NCBI GenBank assembly: GCA_964462515.1
Contig: CAYWXK010000014.1
Coordinates: forward strand, 1-64,000
Length of the DNA: 64,000 nt
Source of the DNA: CAYWXK01 sp964462515
GTDB lineage: Bacteria; Planctomycetota; Phycisphaerae; Sedimentisphaerales; Anaerobacaceae
Direction of reading: 5' to 3'
Within the stretch, counting starts at the first letter, position 1. The number at the start of each line of letters is the position of its first letter. The notes under the pieces were generated by a model that saw only the letters and a program-made list of their open reading frames with translations, ran no database searches and was not told the DNA's origin. Made by a program: the position numbers and the translations under genes. Positions 8,879 through 17,641 of this stretch are shown piece after piece.

Positions 8879-9565
8879 CTAAAGTTTTTTTATCTTGATG
8901 TTACGCAACCACACCGGCTTGCCGTGGTCCTGAAATCCGATAAATCCTGTCCGTGGCATATCCTTGTAAGCCGTCTTAAATTTGTTTTTTGTTCCGTCCG
9001 GATTTTTGCCTGGCTCGGTCCAACGATTGAGGTCCATATCGATTATCTTTTCGCCATTAATTATCACCGCAATTTGATTTGCCCTGGCCGTTATTGTCAG
9101 CCGGTTCCATTCGAGAGGCTTACTGACCATATTCTTAGAGGGCACCAGACAATCGTATATCGCACCGCAATCATATTTGCTAACCGTTGTTTTACCATAC
9201 GAATCGAGAATCTGAACCTCTATTCCTGTCTGGACGGGGTCACTTATATTATCTGTGCGGAAAAAGACCCCGCTATTAGTGTCTTTATCGACCTTGAACT
9301 CCAAATCCAGGATAAAGTCGCCGAACTTTTCCTTTGTCCAGATGTCCCCACCGCCTTTGCGAGAAAGAACCCCATCTTCGAGCGCCCAGCTTCCCTGTTT
9401 GAACGTCCAGTTGGATAGGTCTTTGGCCAAAAGGGTGCGCCAACCTCCCTTGGAACTTTTTGCTGGATAGGTCTGAACTCCAACCGTTTGCTGCCTCGAA
9501 CAAGAACTTAAAAAAACAATCGCCACCCCCAACAAAAGAACAACAAACTTCGCTCTATTATTCAT
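8879..9565 (-). CDS. DUF1080 lipoprotein, 3-keto-glycoside hydrolase-like
   Basis: I start the gene at ATG 9565 (228 residues), which has GAGG 7 bp upstream; the longer TTG start at 9583 is unlikely. The signal ends in a lipobox (LSSC), so the mature protein is lipid-anchored. A single DUF1080 domain fills the rest: LLAKDLSNWTF at the front, NSGVFFRTDN, the VQILDSYG strand and the terminal GFQDHGKPVWLRNIKIK. Members of this lectin-like family hydrolyse 3-keto-glycosides. Its position between Gfo4 (46 bp upstream) and Gfo3 (61 bp downstream) fits cleavage of a keto product made by one of them. Catalysis by this protein is inferred. Confidence 0.88.
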   Translation of the reverse strand: MNNRAKFVVLLLGVAIVFLSSCSRQQTVGVQTYPAKSSKGGWRTLLAKDLSNWTFKQGSWALEDGVLSRKGGGDIWTKEKFGDFILDLEFKVDKDTNSGVFFRTDNISDPVQTGIEVQILDSYGKTTVSKYDCGAIYDCLVPSKNMVSKPLEWNRLTITARANQIAVIINGEKIIDMDLNRWTEPGKNPDGTKNKFKTAYKDMPRTGFIGFQDHGKPVWLRNIKIKKL

Positions 9566-9611
9566 TTTTATCCTCGTTTCCAAACGCTGATTTCAACCAA
9601 ACCAGTGTCTT

Positions 9612-11000
9612 CTACAAAGTCCAGCCCTGGCGGTATTCGCTCTTGATATATTGGTTGGCTTCCGGCAAATTTGTAATTTTCATATTCGGGCCATCGTAAT
9701 ACAGCTTAACACCTGTTTCGTATAGTTTCTGGCTGAGGCGCACGGCGATATTTCCCAGCAGGACCACCTCGGCCAGCGGGCCGGCAACATCGAAGTTAGA
9801 GCCAGCCGGCTCGCCTCCCTTGCAGGCGTTAATCCATTCCCGATGATGACCCGGTGAGCGAGGCAAGGTCTGCGGCGGCTTTTTGTATTCCTGCATCTTC
9901 GATTCAGGTATAAGGCGGTGGCCAAGTATCTTGCCTTTTTCGCCGACTAAAAGATTATCGTCGGCCTCGCCCAGCCGCCGTCCATCCTCAAACTCCGGTG
10001 GGCGGGCGGGCATCAGACCGCCGTCATACCAAGTCAGCGAAACAGGCGGCAAATCGCCCCTTGCGGGAAATTCATACCGAATAATCGATGCCAAAGGCGC
10101 GGTTTCAGTATTGACGCCGCTGCAAGAGGCCTCAACGCTGGTCGGATAGCCGAGTTTTAAGGCCTTGAATATCGGAGATAATTGATGACAGCCTATGTCA
10201 CCCAGGACGCCCGTTCCGAAGTCCCACCAGCCCCGCCAGCTAAACGGCAGATACCAGGGATGATAAGGCCGGTATGGTGCAGGCCCCAACCAAAGGTCCC
10301 AGTTAAGCGTTTCAGGGACAGGCGGCGTTTCTTTAGGCCTCTCAATGCCTCGCTGTGAGATAGGTCTGTTGCACCAGGAATGGACCTCGCTAACCTTGCC
10401 GATTGCACCATCCCAGATTAGCTCGCATAACAGCCGATGCTCTTCGGTTGCCTGTCCCTGGTTTCCCATCTGGGTAGCAACCTTGGCTTCGCGGGCTGCC
10501 TGCGTAACCATACGAGCTTCATAAACCGAGTGCGTCAGGGGCTTTTCACAATAGACGTGCTTACCCATTTTGATTGCCATCATAGTGATGACCGCGTGCG
10601 TGTGGTCGGGCGTAGCGATTACTACCGCGTCGATATTCTTTTCCTTTTCGAGCATCTCACGGAAGTCGGTGTATGCCTTGGCATTGGGATATTTTTTGAA
10701 GACGCGGCCCGCATAGTTCTTATCGACATCGCATAGTGCGACTATGTTTTCGCTGCCGACGTCGTCAAGGTCGCCTTCGCCGCGGCCGCCTATGCCGATG
10801 CCGGCTATATTGAGTTTTTCACTCGGCGGAACAATTCTTGCCCCTCCAAGCACATAACGCGGCACAATCGTGAAGGCAGCCGCCGCCGTCGCTGACTTTA
10901 CAAAATTACGGCGCGACAATCGGTGGTTGTCGGCGGTTATAGGACAGTCTTGGCCGGATTGGGTATCGGGCTGTTTAATTGTTGCGTTGTTATTTTTCAT
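9612..11000 (-). CDS. Tat-exported Gfo/Idh/MocA oxidoreductase (Gfo4)
   Basis: ATG 11000 with GAGAGG upstream gives 462 residues; an earlier TTG-type start at 11018 is less likely. The twin-arginine motif LSRRNFVKS lies unusually deep (residues 28-36) behind a polar N-terminal extension rich in N, Q and D. The rest follows Gfo3: PRYVLGG linker, IGIGGRG loop, EKP at 152-154 and YRQGWTL at the C-terminus. In the second-domain motif GDIGCHQLS the usual aspartate after the histidine is replaced by serine. It is followed 46 bp later by the DUF1080 lipoprotein gene. Function is oxidation or reduction of an unidentified sugar in the periplasm. Confidence 0.89.
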   Translation of the reverse strand: MKNNNATIKQPDTQSGQDCPITADNHRLSRRNFVKSATAAAAFTIVPRYVLGGARIVPPSEKLNIAGIGIGGRGEGDLDDVGSENIVALCDVDKNYAGRVFKKYPNAKAYTDFREMLEKEKNIDAVVIATPDHTHAVITMMAIKMGKHVYCEKPLTHSVYEARMVTQAAREAKVATQMGNQGQATEEHRLLCELIWDGAIGKVSEVHSWCNRPISQRGIERPKETPPVPETLNWDLWLGPAPYRPYHPWYLPFSWRGWWDFGTGVLGDIGCHQLSPIFKALKLGYPTSVEASCSGVNTETAPLASIIRYEFPARGDLPPVSLTWYDGGLMPARPPEFEDGRRLGEADDNLLVGEKGKILGHRLIPESKMQEYKKPPQTLPRSPGHHREWINACKGGEPAGSNFDVAGPLAEVVLLGNIAVRLSQKLYETGVKLYYDGPNMKITNLPEANQYIKSEYRQGWTL

Positions 11001-11103
11001 AACAATACCTCTCAACATTTATTGATTAGCAAGGAACGCCTAAGGAAGAAGGCGGGCCTGCTAATACGGTTTTATATTTTGCAAGGCCTCAGCAAATAAA
11101 TTT

Positions 11104-11332
11104 CTATGTAATTGACCAACCGTCGCGGTAGTGCGGATGCACATACGCATCGGCTGTGTCATCGTTGGTCCCCTTGGAAAAAGGGCCCTGCCCTATCACG
11201 GTGCAGACCATGTATACTTCAGTATAGAGTCACATGTCTTATGTGCACTCCATCATACTTCTGATCAACAAGTTCCCGAAACCACCGCACGAGACAACCC
11301 AAGAGTTGGTAGAACGCTCGGTGTTTCGCGAT
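11104..11332 (-). pseudogene. Possible degraded gene fragment in the Gfo5-Gfo4 gap
   Basis: The 336-bp gap between Gfo5 and Gfo4 holds no intact gene. On the minus strand a 37-codon open stretch (11332-11219) continues, after a one-base frame change, into another that ends at TAG 11106-11104. The second stretch ends YVHPHYRDGWSIT, which resembles the YRxGWTL tails of Gfo2-4. I read this as a possible frameshifted remnant of a coding sequence, but no family is recognised and the resemblance is short. A plus-strand open frame (11131-11340) overlaps it and looks fortuitous. Confidence 0.3.
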
Positions 11333-11336
11333 TCAC

Positions 11337-12710
11337 TTAGACCTTCATTTCCAGCGGTCCCCAACCCTTGCGGGGCTCGCGCCAAGCCAGGTCGTTGATC
11401 TTCGGGTCGCTGGTGATCTGGCCGGCTTCGTTCAGCTCGAGCTTCTTTCCGGCGCGGGCGCAGAGGTTGCCGAGCTGGATGTTTGCGGCCATGGGACCGG
11501 AATAGCTGAAGTTGGACTGGCTGAACTCGCGCGGCTTCTCGCCCTTACAGGCCATAAAGAACTCTCTGTGGTGTCCGGGAGAGCGTTCGAGGAGTTTTGC
11601 GGGTCGTCCGAACTCTTTGCGTCTCGCATCCGGGATCAGTTGCGTGCTGTCCCAATAATCGCCATTGATGAGCATCTTCCCCTTGGTGCCGATGACCAGA
11701 TTTCCGGTTCTGGGCAATTCGCGTCCATCCACTTTGAGCTCCTCAGGGTTCTCCGGCATTAAAGGCTTTCCATTTTTATCGTTGCCCTCGTACCAGTAGG
11801 TTGTGAAGCCCGGGCGGTCGCCTTTTGCGCGGTATGTGCTCTTGATGACCATCCCGGCCGGCCACTGGTCCTTGACGGGTCCGGTCATGATGATCGGCTC
11901 GGCGGTGGCTGCATAGCCCGGATTCATGATCGAATAGATTCCGTCGGTGGTATGACAGGCCATATCACCCAATGCCCCGGAGCCGAAATCGACAAAGCCC
12001 CGCCATTTGAAGGGATGATAGACATCATTCTTGTAAGGTCGCATCGCGGCTGGCCCGATCCAGGCATCCCAGTCCACGGTATCGGGGATGGGGTCAGTTC
12101 CCTCGGGACGGTCGCCGCCCTGCGGCCAGATTGGGCGATTCGTCCAGGTGTGAAACTCCTTGATATCCCCGATTGCGCCAGCCTTGACGTATTCGTAAGC
12201 AACCCTCCATCCATCCCCGGCGTGGCCCTGGTTGCCCATCTGGGTAACGACCTTTGGATTCTTGGCGTAGGCCGCCGCCAGCAACTGCGCTTCGCGAACC
12301 GACCAGGTCAGCGGCTTCTCGGTGTAGCAGTGAATGCCCATTGAAACGGCGGTCATCGACGGGGCAAAATGGCTGTGGTCCGGGGTCGCCACAAAAACGA
12401 CATCGAGTTCCTTACCGTGCTTTTCGAATACCTTCCGCCAGTCCTGGTAGCTGACGGCATTCTCCCAGCCTTTCTTGTCGAGGACGCCGCCCCACCGGGT
12501 TTTGTCAACCTCGGCGAAGGCGATGCACTGAAGGCCTTCCCCATGGGCTGCGCCTGTATGGGATCCAGCCTGTCCGCCCGCTGCGATGAATCCCACCTGG
12601 AGTTTTTCGTTGAGTCCCTGGGCCCGGATGAGGCGCGGGAAACCAATAATGCATGCGGTTCCGACGGCAACGGTGCCCTTGACAAACTGACGACGTGTGA
12701 TGTTCGACAT
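11337..12710 (-). CDS. Tat-exported Gfo/Idh/MocA oxidoreductase (Gfo5)
   Basis: The 457-residue protein begins at ATG 12710 with AAGGAG upstream and a compact Tat signal (ITRRQFVKG). It has FIAAGGQAG as nucleotide loop, ATPDHSH, canonical EKP (131-133, in YTEKPLTWS) and the GDMACHTTD motif. It belongs to the broad group of Gfo2-4 but is clearly more distant: its linker, loop and tail (REPRKGWGPLEM) all differ. Its codons are visibly richer in G and C than those of both neighbours, which suggests separate acquisition. A 172-bp gap separates it from the upstream DUF1080 lipoprotein and a 336-bp gap with a possible gene remnant lies downstream. The substrate is unknown. Confidence 0.89.
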   Translation of the reverse strand: MSNITRRQFVKGTVAVGTACIIGFPRLIRAQGLNEKLQVGFIAAGGQAGSHTGAAHGEGLQCIAFAEVDKTRWGGVLDKKGWENAVSYQDWRKVFEKHGKELDVVFVATPDHSHFAPSMTAVSMGIHCYTEKPLTWSVREAQLLAAAYAKNPKVVTQMGNQGHAGDGWRVAYEYVKAGAIGDIKEFHTWTNRPIWPQGGDRPEGTDPIPDTVDWDAWIGPAAMRPYKNDVYHPFKWRGFVDFGSGALGDMACHTTDGIYSIMNPGYAATAEPIIMTGPVKDQWPAGMVIKSTYRAKGDRPGFTTYWYEGNDKNGKPLMPENPEELKVDGRELPRTGNLVIGTKGKMLINGDYWDSTQLIPDARRKEFGRPAKLLERSPGHHREFFMACKGEKPREFSQSNFSYSGPMAANIQLGNLCARAGKKLELNEAGQITSDPKINDLAWREPRKGWGPLEMKV

Positions 12711-12882
12711 AAGCTTAGCTCCTTTACTTTTAGTGAATGAAAGAATCGATCCTTATTCTAATCTGGAATTTCCAATTTGGCTCTATATAAGCGGTTCTCA
12801 TCAATGCCATTGTTTCCACGATTGACCATAATACTGCTATATGCAGCTCATTTCAACGAATGGGCCGATACACGCCTCGACC

Positions 12883-14010
12883 TCAATTCTGCTCGACCAG
12901 CCAAATGTTGCGGTATTGCACACGATTGCCGTGGTCCTGCAGATATATGCCGCCCGGTTCGGCTACCTTATTATCTAAAGCTCCGCCCGTAGGATTTGGA
13001 ATTTTTACCTTGTTATGTATTGTAACTCCATTATGGAGCATCGTAAGAGAGGCGTCGCTGGTTTTCGAACCAGTTTTGTCGAAGCGTGGGGCACGGAAAG
13101 TAACATCGTATGTCTGCCACTGCATCGGCGGTGCGCACATATTCACCAGCGGTGTGGCAACGGTGTATATTCCGCCGCACTCGTTGTCGCGGCCCTCCAG
13201 GCCGTAGCTATCGAGAACCTGGATTTCGTATCGGTTTTGTAGATATACGCCGCTGTTGCCGCGGCCCTGGCCGCGAGCATCGGGCATAAATGGCGTGCGA
13301 AACTCAAGGTGCAGCTCGAAATCCTTGAACTTATTTTTGGTAACAATTGACCCGCTGCCGGGTGCGACCTCCATAGCTCCATCGGGCAGCAGCTTCCACC
13401 GCACCTCTTTCTTACCGGCTTCGCCGCCTATTCGCTCCCACTGGTTGAAGTTTTTTCCATCAAAAAGCACAATTGCACCACGGGGAGGTTTTGCTCCCAG
13501 TGAGGGCGAAAGCCGGACCGTCTTCTCCAGCTCAAAAGTGCCTAATACCTGCTGCCCGCCCGCATCTTTGCCTTTGAAAGTGCCGGTGAATTTGCCTGCT
13601 TCGATGGCTGCCTGGATTTCAAGGTCAAAATTCTGATAGTTGGTGTTCCCTGAAAAAGACAGTCTCCCCTCCTTGAGCTGACCATCAAATACTGCTATCG
13701 GCGGGATTCGCTGGTCGAACTCTTCCAGTAATTTAACTTGATAACTTCCTTTTCCTAAAGCTAAGACCTGCGCTACAAGACTTCCTGAATCGCTTGCATC
13801 GTTTGTTCGCCAGCGGCCTTGCCAGTCTCCCATATATGGGTCAACAGCTTGCTCTTCTTTAGCCACGCTAATTTCCTTGCTAACAATCCTTTCTTTTTTA
13901 ACACCTGCGCAAGATAAGAGGGCAACAGAGACAAATACTAAAACTAATATTTCACAAACTCCAATTAAAAAACGACACACAGCATTTCTGCACACTTCTT
14001 TTGTAAGCAT
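12883..14010 (-). CDS. DUF1080 lipoprotein with N-terminal extra domain
   Basis: I start at ATG 14010 (375 residues), which has AGGAG 8 bp upstream; a GTG at 14037 would lengthen the signal needlessly. The hydrophobic segment ends in a lipobox (LLSC). Residues about 45-150 form a small extra domain (PYMGDWQGRW ... GTFKGKD) resembling a beta-barrel or lipocalin-like module of unknown role. The DUF1080 domain follows, from VLFDGKNFNQW, through RGNSGVYLQ and YEIQVLDSYG, to the GIYLQDHGNRVQYRNIW end. The expected activity is 3-keto-glycoside hydrolysis at the cell envelope. It sits between the HEAT gene (93 bp, containing an inverted repeat) and Gfo5. Confidence 0.86.
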   Translation of the reverse strand: MLTKEVCRNAVCRFLIGVCEILVLVFVSVALLSCAGVKKERIVSKEISVAKEEQAVDPYMGDWQGRWRTNDASDSGSLVAQVLALGKGSYQVKLLEEFDQRIPPIAVFDGQLKEGRLSFSGNTNYQNFDLEIQAAIEAGKFTGTFKGKDAGGQQVLGTFELEKTVRLSPSLGAKPPRGAIVLFDGKNFNQWERIGGEAGKKEVRWKLLPDGAMEVAPGSGSIVTKNKFKDFELHLEFRTPFMPDARGQGRGNSGVYLQNRYEIQVLDSYGLEGRDNECGGIYTVATPLVNMCAPPMQWQTYDVTFRAPRFDKTGSKTSDASLTMLHNGVTIHNKVKIPNPTGGALDNKVAEPGGIYLQDHGNRVQYRNIWLVEQN

Positions 14011-14059
14011 ATCCTTTTCTCCTATTTCACGAATCACAAACCATTATTGTCCTATTTTT

Positions 14060-14132
14060 GCCACCAAGGCACTAAGACACCAAGACTATAATATATTTAT
14101 TTTTTATCTTCGTGACTTCGTGTCTTTGTGGC
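14060..14132. repeat. Inverted CACNAAG-type repeat
   Basis: Two arms face each other around an AT-rich centre: CCACCAAGGCACTAAGACAC-type text at 14060-14086 and its imperfect complement (CTTCGTGTCTTTGTGGC) at 14108-14132. The RNA could fold into a long imperfect hairpin just after the HEAT gene. The right arm lies inside that gene and encodes its last residues (SSHKDTKSRR). A second copy of the same arrangement is at 35556-35626. Confidence 0.75.
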
Positions 14133-16002
14133 TACTTTCCTCTATCTGTACCTTCAATCCATCGAGCTTGCTTCCATCAAGCTGGCGGAGTCGGGCACAA
14201 ACAGACCATTCTCCCCCGCCTTGTGTAACTTTTAATAATAACTGATTCCATCCCTGCTGGAGAGTCACTTTGGCTTTATCCTCTCCGGGATTGACGCCGC
14301 GCGTTGCGTTATTTGCGTGCACAACCTTGCCATTAAGCCACACTTTAATCCCATCGTCGCTGCCTACTTCCAACTGGGACTGCTGTTCTTTGTCGGACCA
14401 GACCTTTGTGCGTAAATATGCAGCCCTATCATCTCCGCCGAAAAGTTTATCCATCTCCATCAGATAGGGTCTATCCTTATTTGTGCCGGCCGGCATTACC
14501 TGCCAGACAACTTCTTGTGTGCCGGGCTGTTCAGGAGCAAAAGCAACATCAAAAAGACCTGGGCCATCAGTTCCTTCTTTAGTGTATGAACCGCTGACCT
14601 GCCAGGCGGTTATGTAATCATCGAATCGCTCAATCTGATTCATAACTTCGCCGGCAGCCTCCCGCAGCGAGTCGTTTTTCGTAGTCTGGAGAATCTTCTT
14701 TAGCAAATCCTTACTTTCCTGCGGGTAGCTGCCGAAAATACCCTCGGCGATTTTAACAACCGCAAGCTCCGCCTCCTGCCGCAAGATTTCGTCCTGCAGA
14801 TAAGATGCGGCCATCTGCATTGCACCCAATGACTTTGTGTTGGCCAGTCCTGAAAGCACTCTTCTTTTTTCACCCTCATCGGGCGCAAGACTCATTGCTT
14901 TTTTATACATCTCGATGGTCTCTTCCGCCGGTCGGCCGCTCTCAAGCCCAAGAAGCCGCACAAATCCCCGCAGCGCAAGAATCCGATGCACCTTATTTTC
15001 AGAAGCCTCTGCTATCTTGATTAGGTCTTCTGTCGGCTCAGCGGTAGGCCAATCCGACAAGGCTCGAATGGCAGCATCCTGAATCTTGGCCTCCGGATTA
15101 TTGAGAGCTGCTCGCAGCGCAGGTAGAGCGCTATTATCTCCAATCTTGCCGAGAGCACTTAATAGAGAGCAGTGGTTTTTGACATCTTTGACAGAAGATA
15201 GAGCTGCCAGGACTGCTTCGGCCTGGCGGTTTTTTTCAGGGATTTTGTGCGCAACAACGGCAATAGTCTTCTCGGCTTCCGTGCGGTCAGAATCACTTTG
15301 TAAGCTCATCAGAAGCTCAACCATCGCAGGCAAATCATCCTTTCCCGCAATAACCTTCAAAACCCTAAGCGACTCCAGTCGAACACCACGCTCAGGGTCT
15401 TTTGCAGTTTGCAGCAATAGTTTACCCCCTGTTGTTATGTTACGCTCACCAATGCTGCTGATAAGCTCGACTTTTGTCCTGGGTTCTGTTTTTGGAATGC
15501 TTTCGAGAATGGTACTATCTACTGTTGGACTGCGAAGCCGATACAGACTCTCGCGGGCGGCCCTTTGCTCGTCACCGCTTGTAGCCGCCGCCTTTTGCGC
15601 CAGTAGCATAACGCTGCCGGCGTCGCCTAATTGACCTATCGCCTTCAGCGCTGCAATACGGACAGACTGGTCGGCAGAATTGGTAGCAGTAATAACCGCG
15701 GCAACAGCCGCTGGGTCGCCTCGGTCCCCGAGAGCCGATATTAACTGCACCTGACTGGCCGGCGAAAGATTCGGCAGCTCCTTGGCCAGGGCTTTGGTTA
15801 TCTCTTCCCCCGGCATCTCTCGAACCATTGCTATGACCGCAGCCTGCATTGCCTGGTCGTTACCTTTAAGGACGTCAATGACGACTGCAAGTGCATCATC
15901 CTGCTGGCCGGATACCGCCGAGGCAAAGCAAAGAGCACAAAAGCAAAAGAGCGAAAGAGCTGCCCCGGCAAGTCGGGAAAAGGTAGTGCGATTTGCTTTC
16001 AT
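14104..16002 (-). CDS. Secreted HEAT-repeat protein
   Basis: The 632-residue protein has a Sec signal (about 1-32) and, from about 35 to 450, a run of HEAT/PBS-lyase-type helical repeats (pattern such as VRIAALKAIGQLGD and IQDAAIRALSDW). The last 170 residues look like a beta-sandwich (YLRTKVWSDKEQQSQLEVGSDDGIKVWLNGKVV), a domain often found at the end of planctomycete secreted proteins. Its ATG overlaps the stop of the ThuA-HEAT gene by 4 bp, implying translational coupling and a shared function. HEAT solenoids bind proteins, so a scaffold role is likely; no catalytic site is seen. The final ten residues derive from a dispersed repeat. Confidence 0.82.
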   Translation of the reverse strand: MKANRTTFSRLAGAALSLFCFCALCFASAVSGQQDDALAVVIDVLKGNDQAMQAAVIAMVREMPGEEITKALAKELPNLSPASQVQLISALGDRGDPAAVAAVITATNSADQSVRIAALKAIGQLGDAGSVMLLAQKAAATSGDEQRAARESLYRLRSPTVDSTILESIPKTEPRTKVELISSIGERNITTGGKLLLQTAKDPERGVRLESLRVLKVIAGKDDLPAMVELLMSLQSDSDRTEAEKTIAVVAHKIPEKNRQAEAVLAALSSVKDVKNHCSLLSALGKIGDNSALPALRAALNNPEAKIQDAAIRALSDWPTAEPTEDLIKIAEASENKVHRILALRGFVRLLGLESGRPAEETIEMYKKAMSLAPDEGEKRRVLSGLANTKSLGAMQMAASYLQDEILRQEAELAVVKIAEGIFGSYPQESKDLLKKILQTTKNDSLREAAGEVMNQIERFDDYITAWQVSGSYTKEGTDGPGLFDVAFAPEQPGTQEVVWQVMPAGTNKDRPYLMEMDKLFGGDDRAAYLRTKVWSDKEQQSQLEVGSDDGIKVWLNGKVVHANNATRGVNPGEDKAKVTLQQGWNQLLLKVTQGGGEWSVCARLRQLDGSKLDGLKVQIEESSHKDTKSRR

Positions 16003-17600
16003 TTTTCTTCCTTCTTTGTAATGGAAACTATGCCGCGTAGCGCCGCCGTGCGAATCGGCTTAGGCTGGTTTTCTTTATACAGCTCTTTGTAAATCGCCAA
16101 GGCCTGGTCTTTTTTGCCATCGACAACCAGCTTGTCGGCGCACTTCAGGTATGCATCAAGTGCTACCAGTTGCAGCTTGCCGGTCACTTTGCCCTTAGCA
16201 TCGGCTAATACCTTGGTGGCCTGCGCATCGGCGATTTGCCCGAGGGCGCCTAATGCCGCAGATGCAACCATCTGGTCGGAATCGCCGACCAGACCGCCGA
16301 GGGCTGAAACCGCCTTGCTGTCGCGGCGCTGACCGAGGGAGTTGATTATGCCGACCTTTGTCTTGCCGGATGTTTTCCCAAGAGCGTTCCGCAGCGCCTC
16401 ATCGACGGCAGCGCCGGGTATGCGCTCGAGGGCATATCTTGCCATATCCGACATTTTTTCGTCCGTGAGCATTGCACCCAACGCCGGCACGGATTGTTCG
16501 GTGCCTATGATGCTCAACTCCCTGCATACAAACTGCTTGCCGGCGTAGGTTGCGTCCGCAGCATTGAGCACCTCCAGCAGATTTTTCTCCATTTGCTTAA
16601 GCTGCTCGGGCGAGGTGTGTGCTTTTCTTATAAGCTCGCTTACCTCGCTGAGCGGCGCACGGCTTTGGCCCCAATCATACGTCTTAATCTTTGCAAATAA
16701 CTCATCCATTTCTGACCCCTTTCCAGAAATAACCAATGGTTTCGGTTTCGTATCAACCTTAAAATCTCCAAATACAAATTGTATGCCGTCAAGAAAATGC
16801 TGTAAAACAGCCGGGTTCCACGTAACAGCGTGGTCGTGGCCCAGCGCACAATAGAATATCCGCCCTTTGTCGTAAGATTTGACCCAGCTTATGCCGGTAT
16901 CCATATCCTCCGGCGTAATACCCTCTGCGCTGCGGGTCGGTCCATCGCTCATATCCAGACTCATCAGGACGCGCTGCTTGGTGCGCGAGTAGAGAGGAGG
17001 CTTTGTGCGATAAATCTCATCTTGAATCTTGAATCCTTTGCCCTTGAACGCAGCCATAAGCGGGTGATTTGGCTCATCAATTTTTATTGCCCAGGTGCCG
17101 CCTCCGCCCCACGGATGGCCGGCAAACTGGCCGCCCATCATTTCTGCCGCCTCAGGCCATTCATAAAAATTATCCGTAGCGGCGTGGATACCCACGATGC
17201 CCTTGCCGCCCTTGACAAAATCCATCAGACTTTTCCGCAGAAGCTCATCAAACTGTAGTCTGGTAGTGTTATTCAGACAGACGGCATCGAACTGGCTGAG
17301 GTTCTCCGGCTTGAACATTGCCATATCAGAGCTTACCACAACTGAATAGACGCCGCTCTTTGCGCCCATAATCTCCAGGGCCTTGTCCCAGTATGGAATC
17401 GAGCTGTGCTTGAATCCGTTGCATAAGTTGAACACCAAAAGTTTTCTGGGCTTGGCAGATTGCACTGTGGCTTTCACAGGCACAGCCTGCTCTATCTTCT
17501 GCAGTTCTTCGGGCTTAACCTGTCCCCAGGAATTGCCTGCAAATATCGACAGACACCAGACGACGAGCAGAACTGTGTTACAAATTTTTAACCTTCTCAT
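15999..17600 (-). CDS. Secreted ThuA-like domain plus HEAT repeats
   Basis: I start at ATG 17600 (533 residues) because AAAGGAG lies just upstream and a Sec signal follows; the longer frame to 17738 has no signal. Residues about 52-285 match the ThuA-like (trehalose utilisation, glutamine-amidotransferase-like) fold, with NGFKHSSI, GKGIVGIHAATDNF and FYCALGHDHAVTW. ThuA proteins take part in processing of keto-trehalose or keto-sucrose in rhizobia, which suits this cluster. Residues about 370-530 are HEAT repeats. It lies 41 bp after Gfo6 and overlaps the following HEAT gene by 4 bp. Whether this domain is enzymatic here is unproven. Confidence 0.85.
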   Translation of the reverse strand: MRRLKICNTVLLVVWCLSIFAGNSWGQVKPEELQKIEQAVPVKATVQSAKPRKLLVFNLCNGFKHSSIPYWDKALEIMGAKSGVYSVVVSSDMAMFKPENLSQFDAVCLNNTTRLQFDELLRKSLMDFVKGGKGIVGIHAATDNFYEWPEAAEMMGGQFAGHPWGGGGTWAIKIDEPNHPLMAAFKGKGFKIQDEIYRTKPPLYSRTKQRVLMSLDMSDGPTRSAEGITPEDMDTGISWVKSYDKGRIFYCALGHDHAVTWNPAVLQHFLDGIQFVFGDFKVDTKPKPLVISGKGSEMDELFAKIKTYDWGQSRAPLSEVSELIRKAHTSPEQLKQMEKNLLEVLNAADATYAGKQFVCRELSIIGTEQSVPALGAMLTDEKMSDMARYALERIPGAAVDEALRNALGKTSGKTKVGIINSLGQRRDSKAVSALGGLVGDSDQMVASAALGALGQIADAQATKVLADAKGKVTGKLQLVALDAYLKCADKLVVDGKKDQALAIYKELYKENQPKPIRTAALRGIVSITKKEEK

Positions 17601-17641
17601 TTTTACTCCTTTCATTCGTCTTGCGAAAGGACCCATTCTTT

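Noticed and set aside
11131..11340. 69-codon plus-strand gene
   Set aside because: No family or ribosome binding site is seen, and the opposite strand has a more protein-like fragment ending YRDGWSIT.
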